Positions 47,399-60,672 are shown, numbered from the stretch's first letter. The stretch is DNA of 64,000 bases from Myxococcales bacterium (GCA_016717005.1 JADJUF010000039.1:124001-188000), one strand, 5' to 3'. Numbers and translations are program-made. Notes: generated from the sequence alone by a model not told the origin.

Positions 47399-47443
47399 AA
47401 CATAGTTCTATCATTGCAGCGCCACGCTGGCCACGCTGGGCCC

Positions 47444-48571
47444 ATGGACATCCCGTACGTTCGCGGCCGCGTGGCCCAGCAGGCCCACGTCGGCCTCCCC
47501 GACGGCACGGTCGAGGAGGAGTACGCCCGCAACGGCTTCTTCGGCCGCTACGCCCACCTGTACCGGACCCACCCGCCGGTGGCGTGGTCGCGGATCGAGG
47601 GCCCGCTGCGGCCGCGCCTCTACGACCTCGCCGGCCTCGGCGCCGACGACTACCTGGCCGCGCGCGTGCCGCTCCTCGCCAACGCCGACGCCCGGATCCT
47701 GGCCGCGAACCTGGCCGCGCCGATGCCGTACTTGTTCCGCAACGCCGACGGCGACGAGCTGTTGTTCGTCCACGCCGGCGCCGGGCGCCTCGAGACCGAC
47801 TTCGGCCCGCTGGCCTACGAGCCCGGCGACTACCTGGTCATCCCGCGCGGCACGCTCTACCGCCTGGCGCCGACGACGCCGACCCGGCTGCTCGTGGTCG
47901 AGACCGCCGGCGAGCTCGCCGTGCCCGACCGCGGCATGCTCGGCCAGCACGCGCTGTTCGATCCGGCGGTCATCCGCGTGCCGTCGCCCGACGAGGCCTC
48001 GACGCTCGCCGCCGGCCACGGCGCCAGCCGCCCCGACGAGTGGCAGGTCGTCATCCAGCGCCAGGGCGCGCTGACCTCGGTGTTCTACCGCCACTGCCCG
48101 CTCGACACGGTCGGCTGGAAGGGCACGCTCACCGCCTGGCAGCTCAACGTCCGCGACATCCGGCCGGTGTCGAGCGACCGCTACCACCTGCCGCCGTCGG
48201 CCCACACCACGCTCCTGGCGCCGGGCGTCGCGATCTGCACGTTCGCGCCGCGCCCGCTCGAGAACGGCGACCCGCGCGCCGTCAAGGTCCCCTTCTACCA
48301 CTCGAACATCGACTACGACGAGGTGCTCTTCTACCACGCCGGCGAGTTCTTCAGCCGCGACGGCATCCGGCCCGGGATGCTGACGTTCCACCCGCAGGGC
48401 ATCCACCACGGCCCGCAGGCGCGCGCGTTCGAGCGCACCGGCGGCGCCAAGCGCACCGAGGAGGTCGCCGTGATGATCGACACCCGCCGCCCGCTCGACG
48501 TGTGCGCGCCCGCGACCGCGCTCGAGCAGGTCGACTACTGGCGCAGCTGGCAGCCGGAGGCCGCGCGATGA
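47444..48571 (+). CDS. hmgA: homogentisate 1,2-dioxygenase
   Basis: Opens the aromatic ring of homogentisate to maleylacetoacetate, with non-haem Fe(II). 375 residues, the shorter bacterial version. Signatures: LPDGTVEEEYARNGFFGRYAHLYR near the N terminus, GDYLVIPRGTLYRL, and the C-terminal metal site with HSNIDYDEVLFYHAGEFFSR and FHPQGIHHGPQ (His and Glu ligands). It is coupled by a 4-base overlap to hppD, the enzyme that makes its substrate. Confidence 0.9.
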   Translation: MDIPYVRGRVAQQAHVGLPDGTVEEEYARNGFFGRYAHLYRTHPPVAWSRIEGPLRPRLYDLAGLGADDYLAARVPLLANADARILAANLAAPMPYLFRNADGDELLFVHAGAGRLETDFGPLAYEPGDYLVIPRGTLYRLAPTTPTRLLVVETAGELAVPDRGMLGQHALFDPAVIRVPSPDEASTLAAGHGASRPDEWQVVIQRQGALTSVFYRHCPLDTVGWKGTLTAWQLNVRDIRPVSSDRYHLPPSAHTTLLAPGVAICTFAPRPLENGDPRAVKVPFYHSNIDYDEVLFYHAGEFFSRDGIRPGMLTFHPQGIHHGPQARAFERTGGAKRTEEVAVMIDTRRPLDVCAPATALEQVDYWRSWQPEAAR

Positions 48572-49614
48572 CCGCCGACCACCGCAACCCGTGCGACCTG
48601 CGCGGCCTGGCGTTCGCCGAGCTGGCCGGGCCCGACCCCGACGTCCTGCACCGCCTGCTCGTCGCGTTCGGCTTCTCGCGCACGATGCGCCACCAGGTCC
48701 GCCCGGTCGATCTGTACCAGCAGGGCGGCATCGCGCTCATGCTCGATCGCGCGCCCGACGGCTTCGGCGCCGGCTTCGCCGCGGCCCACGGCCCGTGCAT
48801 CTGCGCGCTCGGCCTCTACGCCGGCGACGCGGCCCGGGCCGCGACCACCGCGGTCGCGCGCGGCGCCCGGCCCGCCGACGGCGATCTGCGCGCGGCCGCC
48901 GGCGCGCCGGTGCCCGCGGTGCAGGGCATCGGCGGCTCGCTCCTGTACTTCGTCGAGGGGCCCGACCCGTGGGCCGCGCTCGGCTTCGCGCCCCTGGCCG
49001 CGCCCGACGTGGTGCCGAGCAAGGGCTTCACCGCGATCGATCACCTGACCAACAACGTCGGCCGCGGCGAGCTGCCGCGCTGGTCGGCGTTCTACCGCGA
49101 GGTCTTCGGGTTCACCGAGGTCCGGTACTTCGACATCCGCGGCGTCAAGACCGGCCTGACCTCGTACGCGCTGCGCTCGCCGTGCGGCACGTTCTGCATC
49201 CCGATCAACGAGGGCACCGAGACCGGCAGCCAGATCGACGAGTACCTCGAGGAGTACCGCGGCCCCGGCATCCAGCACCTGGCGTTCCTGACCGACGACA
49301 TCCTCGCGTCGCTGCGCGCGCTCGAGGGCGCGCCGATCGAGTTCCTCGACATCGACGCCGACTACTACCAGGGCGTGTTCGATCGCGTGCCCAACGTGCG
49401 CGAGGACCGCGCCGAGATCGCGCGCCGCAACGTGCTGGTCGACGGCGACGCCGACGGCTACCTGCTGCAGATCTTCACCCGCAACCTGATCGGCCCGATC
49501 TTCATCGAGCTGATCCAGCGCCACAACCACCTGTCGTTCGGCGAGGGCAACTTCGGCGCGCTGTTCCGGTCGATCGAGCGCGACCAGGAGCGCCGCGGCT
49601 ACCTGAAGGCCTGA
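48568..49614 (+). CDS. hppD: 4-hydroxyphenylpyruvate dioxygenase
   Basis: Converts 4-hydroxyphenylpyruvate to homogentisate using Fe(II) and O2. 348 residues with two glyoxalase-like halves. Iron ligands: His in FTAIDHLTNNV, His in PGIQHLAFLTDD, and Glu in GPIFIELIQRHNH; FGEGNFGALFRSIERDQ is the typical C-terminal gating helix. ATG 48568 overlaps the hmgA stop. The codons for the last 12 residues plus stop are repeated twice downstream. Confidence 0.95.
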   Translation: MTADHRNPCDLRGLAFAELAGPDPDVLHRLLVAFGFSRTMRHQVRPVDLYQQGGIALMLDRAPDGFGAGFAAAHGPCICALGLYAGDAARAATTAVARGARPADGDLRAAAGAPVPAVQGIGGSLLYFVEGPDPWAALGFAPLAAPDVVPSKGFTAIDHLTNNVGRGELPRWSAFYREVFGFTEVRYFDIRGVKTGLTSYALRSPCGTFCIPINEGTETGSQIDEYLEEYRGPGIQHLAFLTDDILASLRALEGAPIEFLDIDADYYQGVFDRVPNVREDRAEIARRNVLVDGDADGYLLQIFTRNLIGPIFIELIQRHNHLSFGEGNFGALFRSIERDQERRGYLKA

Positions 49615-49722
49615 GCGAGCGCGACCAGGTGCGCCGCGCCGACCGGAAGGCCTGAATCGGGCGCGGGCGCCCGGCGCCCGCTCGAGCGCGACCAGGTGCG
49701 CCGCGCCGACCTGAAGGCCTGG
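49576..49722 (+). repeat. three copies of the hppD tail, two with stop codons
   Basis: A 39-base unit beginning GAGCGCGACCAG forms the end of hppD (49576-49614, ERDQERRGYLKA-stop). It recurs at 49617-49655 (ERDQVRRADRKA-stop) and 49684-49722 (ERDQVRRADLKAW, no stop). Copies 2 and 3 resemble each other more than the gene copy does. Confidence 0.85.
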
Positions 49723-49818
49723 TGGCATCCGTCGCCGCCGACCGGGCGCGCGCCGGCGGCCCCGCCGACCGAAGCTGGCCGGCGCAGGGTGCGTCGGTCG
49801 GTCGAGGGCGGCGCGCGC

Positions 49819-50877
49819 CTACCAGCGCAGCCGGTAGGTCGGCTCGCTGCCGTCGGCGTCGCCGGGGGCGATCAGATCGAGGCCGAAGCTCTCGAGCTTG
49901 GCCATCAGCGCCTCCATCCACGCGACCGCGTCGATGATCCCGACCAGCTCTCGCACCGCGCGCGCGCTCACGCGCTCGCGCTCGGCCAGCAGGTTCAGCA
50001 CGTCGCGCTCGGCCGACGAGATCTGGAAGTCGGCCGGGACCGTGCGGTCGGCCAGCCGCCCCAGGCGCGCCGCCGCCGCCGGGCGCAGGCCCAGCCGGAT
50101 GATCGCGCTCTGGGCGCCCGCGCCCGAGCTGTAGCCGAGCGCGGTGCGGGCGACCCGCGGCCCCGCGGTCTGACGACGCGCGCGGCCCCCTTCCTGCCGC
50201 GACGGCACCGGCGTGAGACGCAGGAGCGCGTTGGTCGCCGGCATCACCGCCAGGCTCGACTCGCTGGCTTGTCCCCGCGCGACCACCTCGGCGGCCGGCG
50301 CCGCCGGTACGTACGACGCCGACGGCTCCGCGGGCACCGCCACGGCCGCGGGCCGCGTGACGACCGCGGCGACCTGGCCCGGGGCGATCGTCGACGCGCC
50401 GGGGCTCGCCGCCAGGTAGGCCGGCAGGTGCTGCGACGCCGCCACCGCCGGATCCCACGACGCCCGCGGCAGCGGCGCCTCGGGCACGTCCTTGGGCGAG
50501 CCCGGCGCCCAGTTGTTGGTCCGCTTGCGCTCGAACGTGCCGCTCTCGTCCTCGAGGCGCGGCGGGTTGTTCTTCGAGCCGGCCATGCGCCGGGCCGCCA
50601 GCTCGAGCTGCGCCTGCAGCTCCTGGGCGCGACCGTCGACCGGCGGTTGCACGTGGACGCCCCACGAGCCGTTGGGATCGGTGCTGGCCGGGCCGATCGC
50701 GAGCTCGGCGCCGTGGAGGACGATCGTCGGTCTCGTCTGATCCGGACTCTCGGCGTAGGCGCGCATCAGCACGCGCTGCTCCGCCCACCGCTCGGCCACG
50801 ACCATGATCGATCGATAGTGAGTCGGCGGTGACGCTGGAGAGCGTAGCCAGGCGTCGACGATCCGGATCCGGGCCAT
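49819..50877 (-). CDS. protein of unknown function
   Basis: 352 residues, no signal peptide or membrane helix. An N-terminal globular part (about 1-75, MARIRIVDAWLRSPASPPT, RWAEQRVLMRAYAES) is typical of a conserved myxobacterial hypothetical. A long Ala/Pro-rich low-complexity middle follows (about 100-240), and a C-terminal helical domain (about 265-330, ISSAERDVLNLLAERERVSARAV) could be a winged-helix-like fold. I do not recognise it. Divergent from the TPR lipoprotein gene, 88 bases apart. Confidence 0.6.
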   Translation of the reverse strand: MARIRIVDAWLRSPASPPTHYRSIMVVAERWAEQRVLMRAYAESPDQTRPTIVLHGAELAIGPASTDPNGSWGVHVQPPVDGRAQELQAQLELAARRMAGSKNNPPRLEDESGTFERKRTNNWAPGSPKDVPEAPLPRASWDPAVAASQHLPAYLAASPGASTIAPGQVAAVVTRPAAVAVPAEPSASYVPAAPAAEVVARGQASESSLAVMPATNALLRLTPVPSRQEGGRARRQTAGPRVARTALGYSSGAGAQSAIIRLGLRPAAAARLGRLADRTVPADFQISSAERDVLNLLAERERVSARAVRELVGIIDAVAWMEALMAKLESFGLDLIAPGDADGSEPTYRLRW

Positions 50878-50965
50878 CGTGGGTCCGATCCTACACCAGT
50901 CCGGCGCCGCCTGGATCGAGGCCTCCGGCTTTGCGTGAATTGCCCCCAGCGGTTAGCCTCGGGGC

Positions 50966-52201
50966 GTGACCACGCTCCGCCGCCTCCTCGTGTCCGCCGC
51001 CCTGGCCGCCAGCCCCGCCTTGCCCGTCGCCGCGACCTCGGTCGTCGCGGTCACGGGGTGCGGCGGCAAGTCGACCAAGAAGGTCGCGAAGCCCGATCCC
51101 AAGCCGCCCGCGCCCTCGGCCGACGAGGTCCTCGCGAAGGCCCGGGCCGCCGCCAAGGCCGGCGACGTCGACACCGCCGACGCGAAGTACAAGGAGGCCG
51201 AGAAGCTCGACCTGGCCCTGGCCACGGTCAAGGAGCACGTCGCGCTGCTCGCGGCCCACGGCCGCGCCACTGACGCGGTCGCGATCGCGCGCGCGTACTA
51301 CGAGGCCAAGCCCGCCGACTCGAACGGCTCGCTGGTCTACGCCAACGCGCTGATCGGCGCCGAGGACTTCTTCCCGGCGATCGAGGTCGCGGGCGAGGTG
51401 GTCGATCTCGAGACCGAGAACCCGGCCGGGTTCGAGACCCGCGGCCGCGCGCTGATCGGCGCCGGCAAGCTCGACGAGGGCGTCGAGGATCTGCGCAAGG
51501 CCCGCGACCTCGCGCCCAAGCAGCTGACCTACGTGCTCTCGTACGGGATCGGCCTCGAGAAGGCCAACAAGATCGACGAGGCGGCGCTGGCGATCCGCGC
51601 CGCGGTCGATCTCGACGACAACGACCCGCGCGCGTTGATGCACATGGGCGTGGTCCGCCGGCTCCAGTTCGAGGCCAAGGAGGCGGTCGGGTGGCTGGTG
51701 CGCGCGACCAAGGCCGACCCGAGCTACGCCGAGGCCTGGTTCAACCTGGCGATCGCCCAGAACGAGATGGGCGACGACTTCGAGGCCGAAGCCAGCGCCG
51801 AGAAGGCGACCGCCCTGGCGCCGCGGATCTCATCGTACTGGTACGTCTACGGCGAGATGCTGCGGATCAACAAGAAGCCGCAGGACGCCAAGAACGCCTA
51901 CGGCAAGGCGATCGAGGCCACCCCGCCGCACCCCAAGGCGGCCGCGAAGTACGCCTTCATGCTGTACGAGGCCGGCGAGTACCCCGAGGCCGAGGTGTTC
52001 CTGACCGACAGCCTGTCCAAGGATCCGCAGAACTCGTCGCTGTACTACAACCTCGGCTGGGTCTACAGCGCCCAGAAGAAGTACCGGCTCGGCGTCGAGG
52101 CGTTCGAGCGCTACCTCGAGCTCGCGGCCAAGGACGACCGCGATCGCCCGAAGGCCGCCGCGGAGATCAAGGCGCTCAAGAAGAAGGCCGGGATGCGCTG
52201 A
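50966..52201 (+). CDS. TPR-repeat lipoprotein
   Basis: 411 residues from GTG 50966. Signal with lipobox VAVTGC (Cys 32), Lys/Pro-rich linker, then about nine TPR helices pairs: DEVLAKARAAAKAGDVDTA, AEAWFNLAIAQNEMGDDFEAEA, SSLYYNLGWVYSAQKKYRLG and similar. Likely a periplasmic scaffold for protein-protein contacts, for example in outer-membrane or motility assemblies; the partner is unknown. Confidence 0.85.
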   Translation: MTTLRRLLVSAALAASPALPVAATSVVAVTGCGGKSTKKVAKPDPKPPAPSADEVLAKARAAAKAGDVDTADAKYKEAEKLDLALATVKEHVALLAAHGRATDAVAIARAYYEAKPADSNGSLVYANALIGAEDFFPAIEVAGEVVDLETENPAGFETRGRALIGAGKLDEGVEDLRKARDLAPKQLTYVLSYGIGLEKANKIDEAALAIRAAVDLDDNDPRALMHMGVVRRLQFEAKEAVGWLVRATKADPSYAEAWFNLAIAQNEMGDDFEAEASAEKATALAPRISSYWYVYGEMLRINKKPQDAKNAYGKAIEATPPHPKAAAKYAFMLYEAGEYPEAEVFLTDSLSKDPQNSSLYYNLGWVYSAQKKYRLGVEAFERYLELAAKDDRDRPKAAAEIKALKKKAGMR

Positions 52202-52305
52202 GCGCCCCGCGGTCGAGCGCCGTGTGTGGCGACGCGGCCGCGGCCTGGGCGCGGCCCCAGCGTCGGCGTGCGCCGGTCGCGGGCGGTTTCACCTACGATG
52301 GACAC

Positions 52306-53418
52306 GTGGCCGCCTACCTGACCTTCCTCCTCGACCTCGTCAACGAGGCCACCGATCGGATCGTCTCGGACACGCTCCGGTTCGTGCCCGACCGCGAGCG
52401 GCGACCCAAGACCACGTTCGTGTGGAAGGTGACGTGCGACGCGCGCGGGCTCGTCATCATCCAGGCCGCCGTCGGCAGCCCCCGCGAGGGGCCCAGCGAG
52501 CTCGCCGTGATCGCGACCGCGCGCTGGACCGGGCGCCTCGAGGACCGCAGGCGGACGTCGAGCAAGGTCCCCAACGACGTGCAGTGGGGGTGGGTGCAGG
52601 CCGCGCTCGAGGTCGCGTCGGCGCGGCGCAAGGCCGACCCTTCCCCCTACGACGACTCGCTCGTCGAGGAGGTCCCGATGACCCGGCGGCCCCTGGTCGA
52701 CGCCACCTCGGCGCAGGGACGCCGCGAGGCGCGGCGGCGCGAGCGCGCGGCGGCGCCGGGCCAGGCACCGAGCGCGCGCGGGCGTGGTGGACTGGTCGCC
52801 GCCATGCTCGTCGCGCTCGCGGGTCTGGGCGCCATCGTCGCGCTGCGCTGCAAGCCCGACTCGACGTCGCCGGCGGCCAGTCCCCCGGCCCCGCGCGCGC
52901 CCCCGCCGCAGGCCCGCCCGACGATGACGCCGCCGCCGCCGGTCCCCGAGACCGTCGAGGCGCGCGTCGCCCGCGCCGACGATCTGCGGGCCGCGATGGC
53001 GCTGGCGCAGCCCGCGCTGACGCCGGTGTCGACGGGCGACTTTCCCAGCGGCGCCGCGCTGCTCGCGCGCTACCGCGTGACGTGGGCCGACCTCGACCGC
53101 CCCGACGAGACGACGATCGCCAAGGTCGAGAAGGACCCGATCTCGGAGCAGGGCAAGCAGCTGTGCGTCGAGGGCGAGCTCGACCGGATCACGCGCCGCG
53201 ACCTCGACGACCGCACGTACTTCGTCGGGGCCATGCGCACCGCGCAGGGGGATCGGGTGACGTTCCTCGCCGCGGGCGCGACCGGCGACCTGGTCAAGCG
53301 CGCCCGCGCGCGGCTGTGCGGCGTGGTCACCGGCACGATCGACGGCGCGACCGCGCTGTTCGGCATGTTCGATCTCCCCGACAACCGTGAGCCCCCCGTC
53401 GAGCTACGGTCGCCCTGA
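52306..53418 (+). CDS. membrane protein of unknown function
   Basis: 370 residues from GTG 52306. A cytoplasmic N-terminal domain (about 1-120, YLTFLLDLVNEATDRIVSD, TTFVWKVTCDARGLVIIQAA), a basic stretch, one membrane helix near 165-183 (LVAAMLVALAGLGAIVAL), a Pro-rich linker, and an outside beta domain (about 235-370) that looks OB-fold-like (KQLCVEGELDRITRRDLDD, RARLCGVVTGTIDGATALFG). No family recognised. It follows the TPR gene by 104 bases on the same strand. Confidence 0.65.
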   Translation: MAAYLTFLLDLVNEATDRIVSDTLRFVPDRERRPKTTFVWKVTCDARGLVIIQAAVGSPREGPSELAVIATARWTGRLEDRRRTSSKVPNDVQWGWVQAALEVASARRKADPSPYDDSLVEEVPMTRRPLVDATSAQGRREARRRERAAAPGQAPSARGRGGLVAAMLVALAGLGAIVALRCKPDSTSPAASPPAPRAPPPQARPTMTPPPPVPETVEARVARADDLRAAMALAQPALTPVSTGDFPSGAALLARYRVTWADLDRPDETTIAKVEKDPISEQGKQLCVEGELDRITRRDLDDRTYFVGAMRTAQGDRVTFLAAGATGDLVKRARARLCGVVTGTIDGATALFGMFDLPDNREPPVELRSP

Positions 53419-53452
53419 TCGCGGTCGCCTCACCCGCGGTCGGGCTGCCGGC

Positions 53453-54160
53453 TCAGCTGACGACGCCGTAGACGTTGCGCGCCTGGCGCTGCAGCTCGAT
53501 GCTGTCGCGGATCTGCTCGAACAGCTGGCGCGACGCCGGCAACCCGGTGATCTCGATGTGCGGCGACGTGACGTCGGCGGTGAAGATCTCGATGTGCGCG
53601 ATGCCGAGCAGCCGATCGAGCAGGTTCTGCTTGTAGCGGACGTCGCGGCAGCGCCACAGCTCGAGGATGTCGATCTTCTTCGACAGCATCCCGCGCTCGG
53701 TCTCGATGTTGGTGCTGGTGACCCGGAACCGGATCGACTTCCGATAGAAGTACAGCCCCGCGAAGTAGATCGCGCAACAGGCCAGCAGCACCAGGAACAC
53801 CATGAACTTGTTGGCCTGGGACGCGTCGAACCACTTGAGGATCTTGAACGAGATCGTCACGGGCACCAGCAGCGTCACCAGCGCGCCGAAGAAGTAGTGG
53901 CCGAAATACGCCCGCCATGACGGGGCGCCGTCGTAGAGGGTCTTGCGCTCGCGCGGCGGCTCGTGGCCGGTCGCGTGCTGCGCGAACGGCGGCGCGTTCG
54001 CCGGGGCCGGCGCCGGCGCTGGGGCCGGCGCGGCGACCGGCTGCGGCGCGACGGCCGCCGGGGCCGAGGACGGCGGCGCCGCGCTCACAAACGACCCGCA
54101 GAAGCGGCACTTGATCGCCTCTTCCTGGATCTCTTCCGCGCAGAACGGGCATTTCTTCAT
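53453..54160 (-). CDS. zinc-ribbon and PH-like domain membrane protein
   Basis: 235 residues. The N terminus is a zinc ribbon (C4, C7, C18, C21 in MKKCPFCAEEIQ and IKCRFCGSF). After an Ala/Pro linker come two membrane helices (about 88-110 and 118-138) and a bacterial PH-like domain (FRVTSTNIETERGMLSKKID, IELWRCRDVRYKQNLLDRLLG, IEIFTADVTSPHIEITGL). Such YdbS/bPH2-type proteins are common but of unknown role. Convergent with the preceding membrane protein, 34 bases apart. Confidence 0.8.
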   Translation of the reverse strand: MKKCPFCAEEIQEEAIKCRFCGSFVSAAPPSSAPAAVAPQPVAAPAPAPAPAPANAPPFAQHATGHEPPRERKTLYDGAPSWRAYFGHYFFGALVTLLVPVTISFKILKWFDASQANKFMVFLVLLACCAIYFAGLYFYRKSIRFRVTSTNIETERGMLSKKIDILELWRCRDVRYKQNLLDRLLGIAHIEIFTADVTSPHIEITGLPASRQLFEQIRDSIELQRQARNVYGVVS

Positions 54161-54211
54161 CGCCCGACCATCCTATCACTCACGTGGCGCCGCCGCGGCC
54201 GGCGGCCGGGT

Positions 54212-55432
54212 TCACATGCGGTAGCCGAGGCCCGCCAGGAACTCGAGGCGGGTGAACGAGTCCACCTCGGACGTGAAGCTGTCGGACGAGGCCGGGCTGA
54301 ACGAGAACGCGATCGGCGTCACCACCAGCGACAGGTTCGGATTGAACGCGTACTCGGCCGCGAGCCCCGCCCGGATCGACAGCATCGACAGCGCGCCGGT
54401 GGCGGCCTGGGCGTTGAGCGTGAACGGGTTGCCGGCCTCGAGGCCCGTGATCAGCAGCGCCCCGACGTCGAACTCGCCGCGGACCCCGATCTTCGGCGCC
54501 ACGGTGTAGGTCACGCCCGCGTGCGCGCCGACGGTGATGAGCGACGAGGTGCCCGAGGACGACATCGCGCCGTTCCACGCCACCGGCATGAACCCGAACG
54601 CGCCGCCGAGGTCGAGCGCGAGCTTGTCGTTGATGGTCAGCGGGTAGCCGGCCGAGAGGCCAGCGGCCGCGACGAAGGTCGGCGTCAGGCTGCCGGCCGC
54701 GAACCGCGCGCCGCCGCCGCGGGCGAACACCGCGATCGTCTTCGGTCGGCCGCTGGGCGTGCCGGCGCCGTCGTCGCCCCCATCGTCGATATCGTCACCA
54801 CCACCACCACCACCACCACCACCACCGTCGCCGCCGCCGCCGAGGTCCCCGACGCGGCCGCCGCCGTCATCGGTCCCGCCGCCACCGCCGGTGGTGCCAC
54901 CGCCGTCACCGCCGCCGCCGGTGGTGCCGCCGCCGTCGTTACCGCCGCCACCGCCGATGTCGGGCGGGCTGGTGCCGTCCGGCGGACGGTTGCGGATCGC
55001 GTCTTGATCCTTCACGCACTTGGTCAGCGACTCGATGTGGCCGTCGACCTCCTTGCGCTGGACCGCCGAGATGTCCTTCTGCACCGACAGGAAGCGCTTG
55101 TAGTAGAACAGCGCCTGCTTGCAGTCGTCGAGCTGACGGTACGACTGCGCGATGTTGAACAGGAACGCGCCGTCGGGCAGCTCCTCGTACGCCTTCGTGA
55201 ACAGCGCGATCGCGCGCCGGAACCGGGCGAGATCGTAGTTCTTGCGGCCGCGGGTGTAGAACTCGCGGGCCCGCTCGGTCGGATCCTTGCTGGCCGGCGG
55301 GACCATCTCGGGATCGTCCGGCTTGATCTCGTCGAGGGGTTGGGCCTGGACCGAGGTCGGGGCGAGCGCTCCACCGGCGAGGGCGAACGACAGGAATGCG
55401 GCGAGGCTGTGCTTGGCTTGCATCATGATCAT
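54212..55432 (-). CDS. TPR protein joined by a Gly/Asp linker to an outer-membrane barrel-like domain
   Basis: 406 residues; signal peptide ends in SVQAQ (about residue 31). Residues 50-140 are TPR-like (AREFYTRGRKNYDLARFRRA, FLFNIAQSYRQLDDCKQAL). About 150-225 is a striking Gly/Asp/Thr linker with a 10-Gly run (about 54801-54830). From 230 onward, beta strands (LALDLGGAFGFMPVAWNG, VGVTYT-like, LEFLAGLGYRM) look like an eight-strand barrel ending in Met. Three in-frame ATGs exist near the start (55432, 55426, 55423). It follows the kinase gene by 72 bases on the same strand. Confidence 0.7.
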   Translation of the reverse strand: MIMMQAKHSLAAFLSFALAGGALAPTSVQAQPLDEIKPDDPEMVPPASKDPTERAREFYTRGRKNYDLARFRRAIALFTKAYEELPDGAFLFNIAQSYRQLDDCKQALFYYKRFLSVQKDISAVQRKEVDGHIESLTKCVKDQDAIRNRPPDGTSPPDIGGGGGNDGGGTTGGGGDGGGTTGGGGGTDDGGGRVGDLGGGGDGGGGGGGGGGDDIDDGGDDGAGTPSGRPKTIAVFARGGGARFAAGSLTPTFVAAAGLSAGYPLTINDKLALDLGGAFGFMPVAWNGAMSSSGTSSLITVGAHAGVTYTVAPKIGVRGEFDVGALLITGLEAGNPFTLNAQAATGALSMLSIRAGLAAEYAFNPNLSLVVTPIAFSFSPASSDSFTSEVDSFTRLEFLAGLGYRM

Positions 55433-55504
55433 CGTGGGTGCAGAGAGGGCGCCACGTGGCGCCCCAGGACTCGCGCGCGTGCGGTGCGCGCGACCAGAAC
55501 GGGG

Positions 55505-57322
<1,818 letters not shown>

Positions 57323-57487
57323 GGGTCCTCCCGCAGTCACGAGTGTAACGCATCCGGCCGCAGGACGGCGCGTCATGTCGGTGGCAAACAGTGGTGCGGC
57401 TGGTTCGACGCCCCAGCGGTCAGCGGGCTTGGGCGGCGTACTGCCGGATTTTCGCGTCGTCCAACCGAGCATGGTACATCTGGTTGG

Positions 57488-58420
57488 ATGCGCGCGACCA
57501 TGTTCGTGACGTCGGTCCTGGCGGTCGGGATCATTTTTGGCGCGCCTGGCCTCCGTCCGGCGCCCGCGAATGCTGACAAGCTCTCGGAATTACCCGAGAT
57601 CAAGTCCAGATCGGCGGTGGTGCTCGACGCGGATACCGGCGCCGAGATCCTCGCAAAAGACGCGGATTCAGTGCGGGCGATCGCCTCGACCACCAAGATC
57701 TTCGTGGCCATGGCGGTCCGCAAGCACCAGCTCGCGCTCGACGGTTGGACCGAGATCACCCAGGACGACGCCCGCGCCGCGAAGGGCGGGTCGCGCACCC
57801 GGCTCGACGTCGGCCAGTCGTTTCGCAACCACGACCTGCTCCGGGCGATGCTGATCTCGTCCGACAACCGCGCACCGACCGCCCTGGGCCGGGCCGCGGG
57901 GATGACCCGCGCGCAGCTCATCGCCGAGATGAACAAGCTCGCCAAGGACCTGGGCCTCAAGAAGACCAAGTTCACCGACTCGTCGGGCCTGCGCGGCAAC
58001 GTCTCGACCGCCCGCGAGATGGCGCTGGCGCTGCGCGCCGCCCACCGCGACCCGGTCCTGGCCGAGATCATGGGCACGACCTTCTACGTCGTGAAGTCGC
58101 GCTCGGGCATGAACAAGATCCCCTACGGCTCGACCAACCAGCCGATGGTCGCCGGCACCTACAAGGTCACCGGCGGCAAGACCGGGTTCACGCGGGCGGC
58201 GGGCTACTGCTACATCACCGCCGCCGAGATCGGCGGCCACCGCTACCTGATCTCGTTCCTCGGGGCCGACGCCAAGCCCACCCGCTTCGCCGACTTCGGC
58301 CGGGTGGCGGCCTGGCTCGACGCCGGGGCCCCCGGCGCGAAGGTCAAGCCCGGGTCGTCGCAGGCGCGCGCGAAGGCCTCCGGGGCCCGCCGCCGGGTCA
58401 CCGGCACCGTCAAGCGCTGA
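57488..58420 (+). CDS. D-alanyl-D-alanine carboxypeptidase (PBP5-type)
   Basis: Trims the terminal D-Ala of peptidoglycan stem peptides in the periplasm. 310 residues with a signal peptide (cut near PANADK, residue 29). Active-site motifs: S67-TTK70, S125-DN127, and K231-TG. The C-terminal 30 residues are basic (GARRRVTGTVKR) and might touch the membrane or wall; the usual PBP5 C-terminal beta domain is missing. ATG 57488. Divergent from the PEGA kinase. Confidence 0.93.
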   Translation: MRATMFVTSVLAVGIIFGAPGLRPAPANADKLSELPEIKSRSAVVLDADTGAEILAKDADSVRAIASTTKIFVAMAVRKHQLALDGWTEITQDDARAAKGGSRTRLDVGQSFRNHDLLRAMLISSDNRAPTALGRAAGMTRAQLIAEMNKLAKDLGLKKTKFTDSSGLRGNVSTAREMALALRAAHRDPVLAEIMGTTFYVVKSRSGMNKIPYGSTNQPMVAGTYKVTGGKTGFTRAAGYCYITAAEIGGHRYLISFLGADAKPTRFADFGRVAAWLDAGAPGAKVKPGSSQARAKASGARRRVTGTVKR

Positions 58421-58461
58421 CGCGCCGGTCGCTGGCCCAGCCAGTGCAATACCGCGTCGGC

Positions 58462-60036
<1,575 letters not shown>

Positions 60037-60255
60037 TCCGCGCTGGCGTCGCGCCTGGCGCGGAGCTGCACCGCACCGCCGAGCGGGCTGTACGCATGAT
60101 CCGCGCAGCTATTGCGCCTGGCGCGGGGCTGCACCGCACCGCCGAGCGCCGCGGCCTGCACGCCTGATCCGCGCAGGCGTTGCGCCTCGCGCAGGCCCGT
60201 CGCCGCATCTTGCGCGGTTTGGATCGGCATCGACCTTGCTCAAGCAGCGAGCGCG

Positions 60256-60672
<417 letters not shown>

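Noticed and set aside
60052..60140. Sigma-54-like TGGCGCGG...CTGCA elements in the norR tail repeats
   Set aside because: The distance between GG and GC is one base short of the -24/-12 spacing, and the sequence is explained as copied coding DNA.
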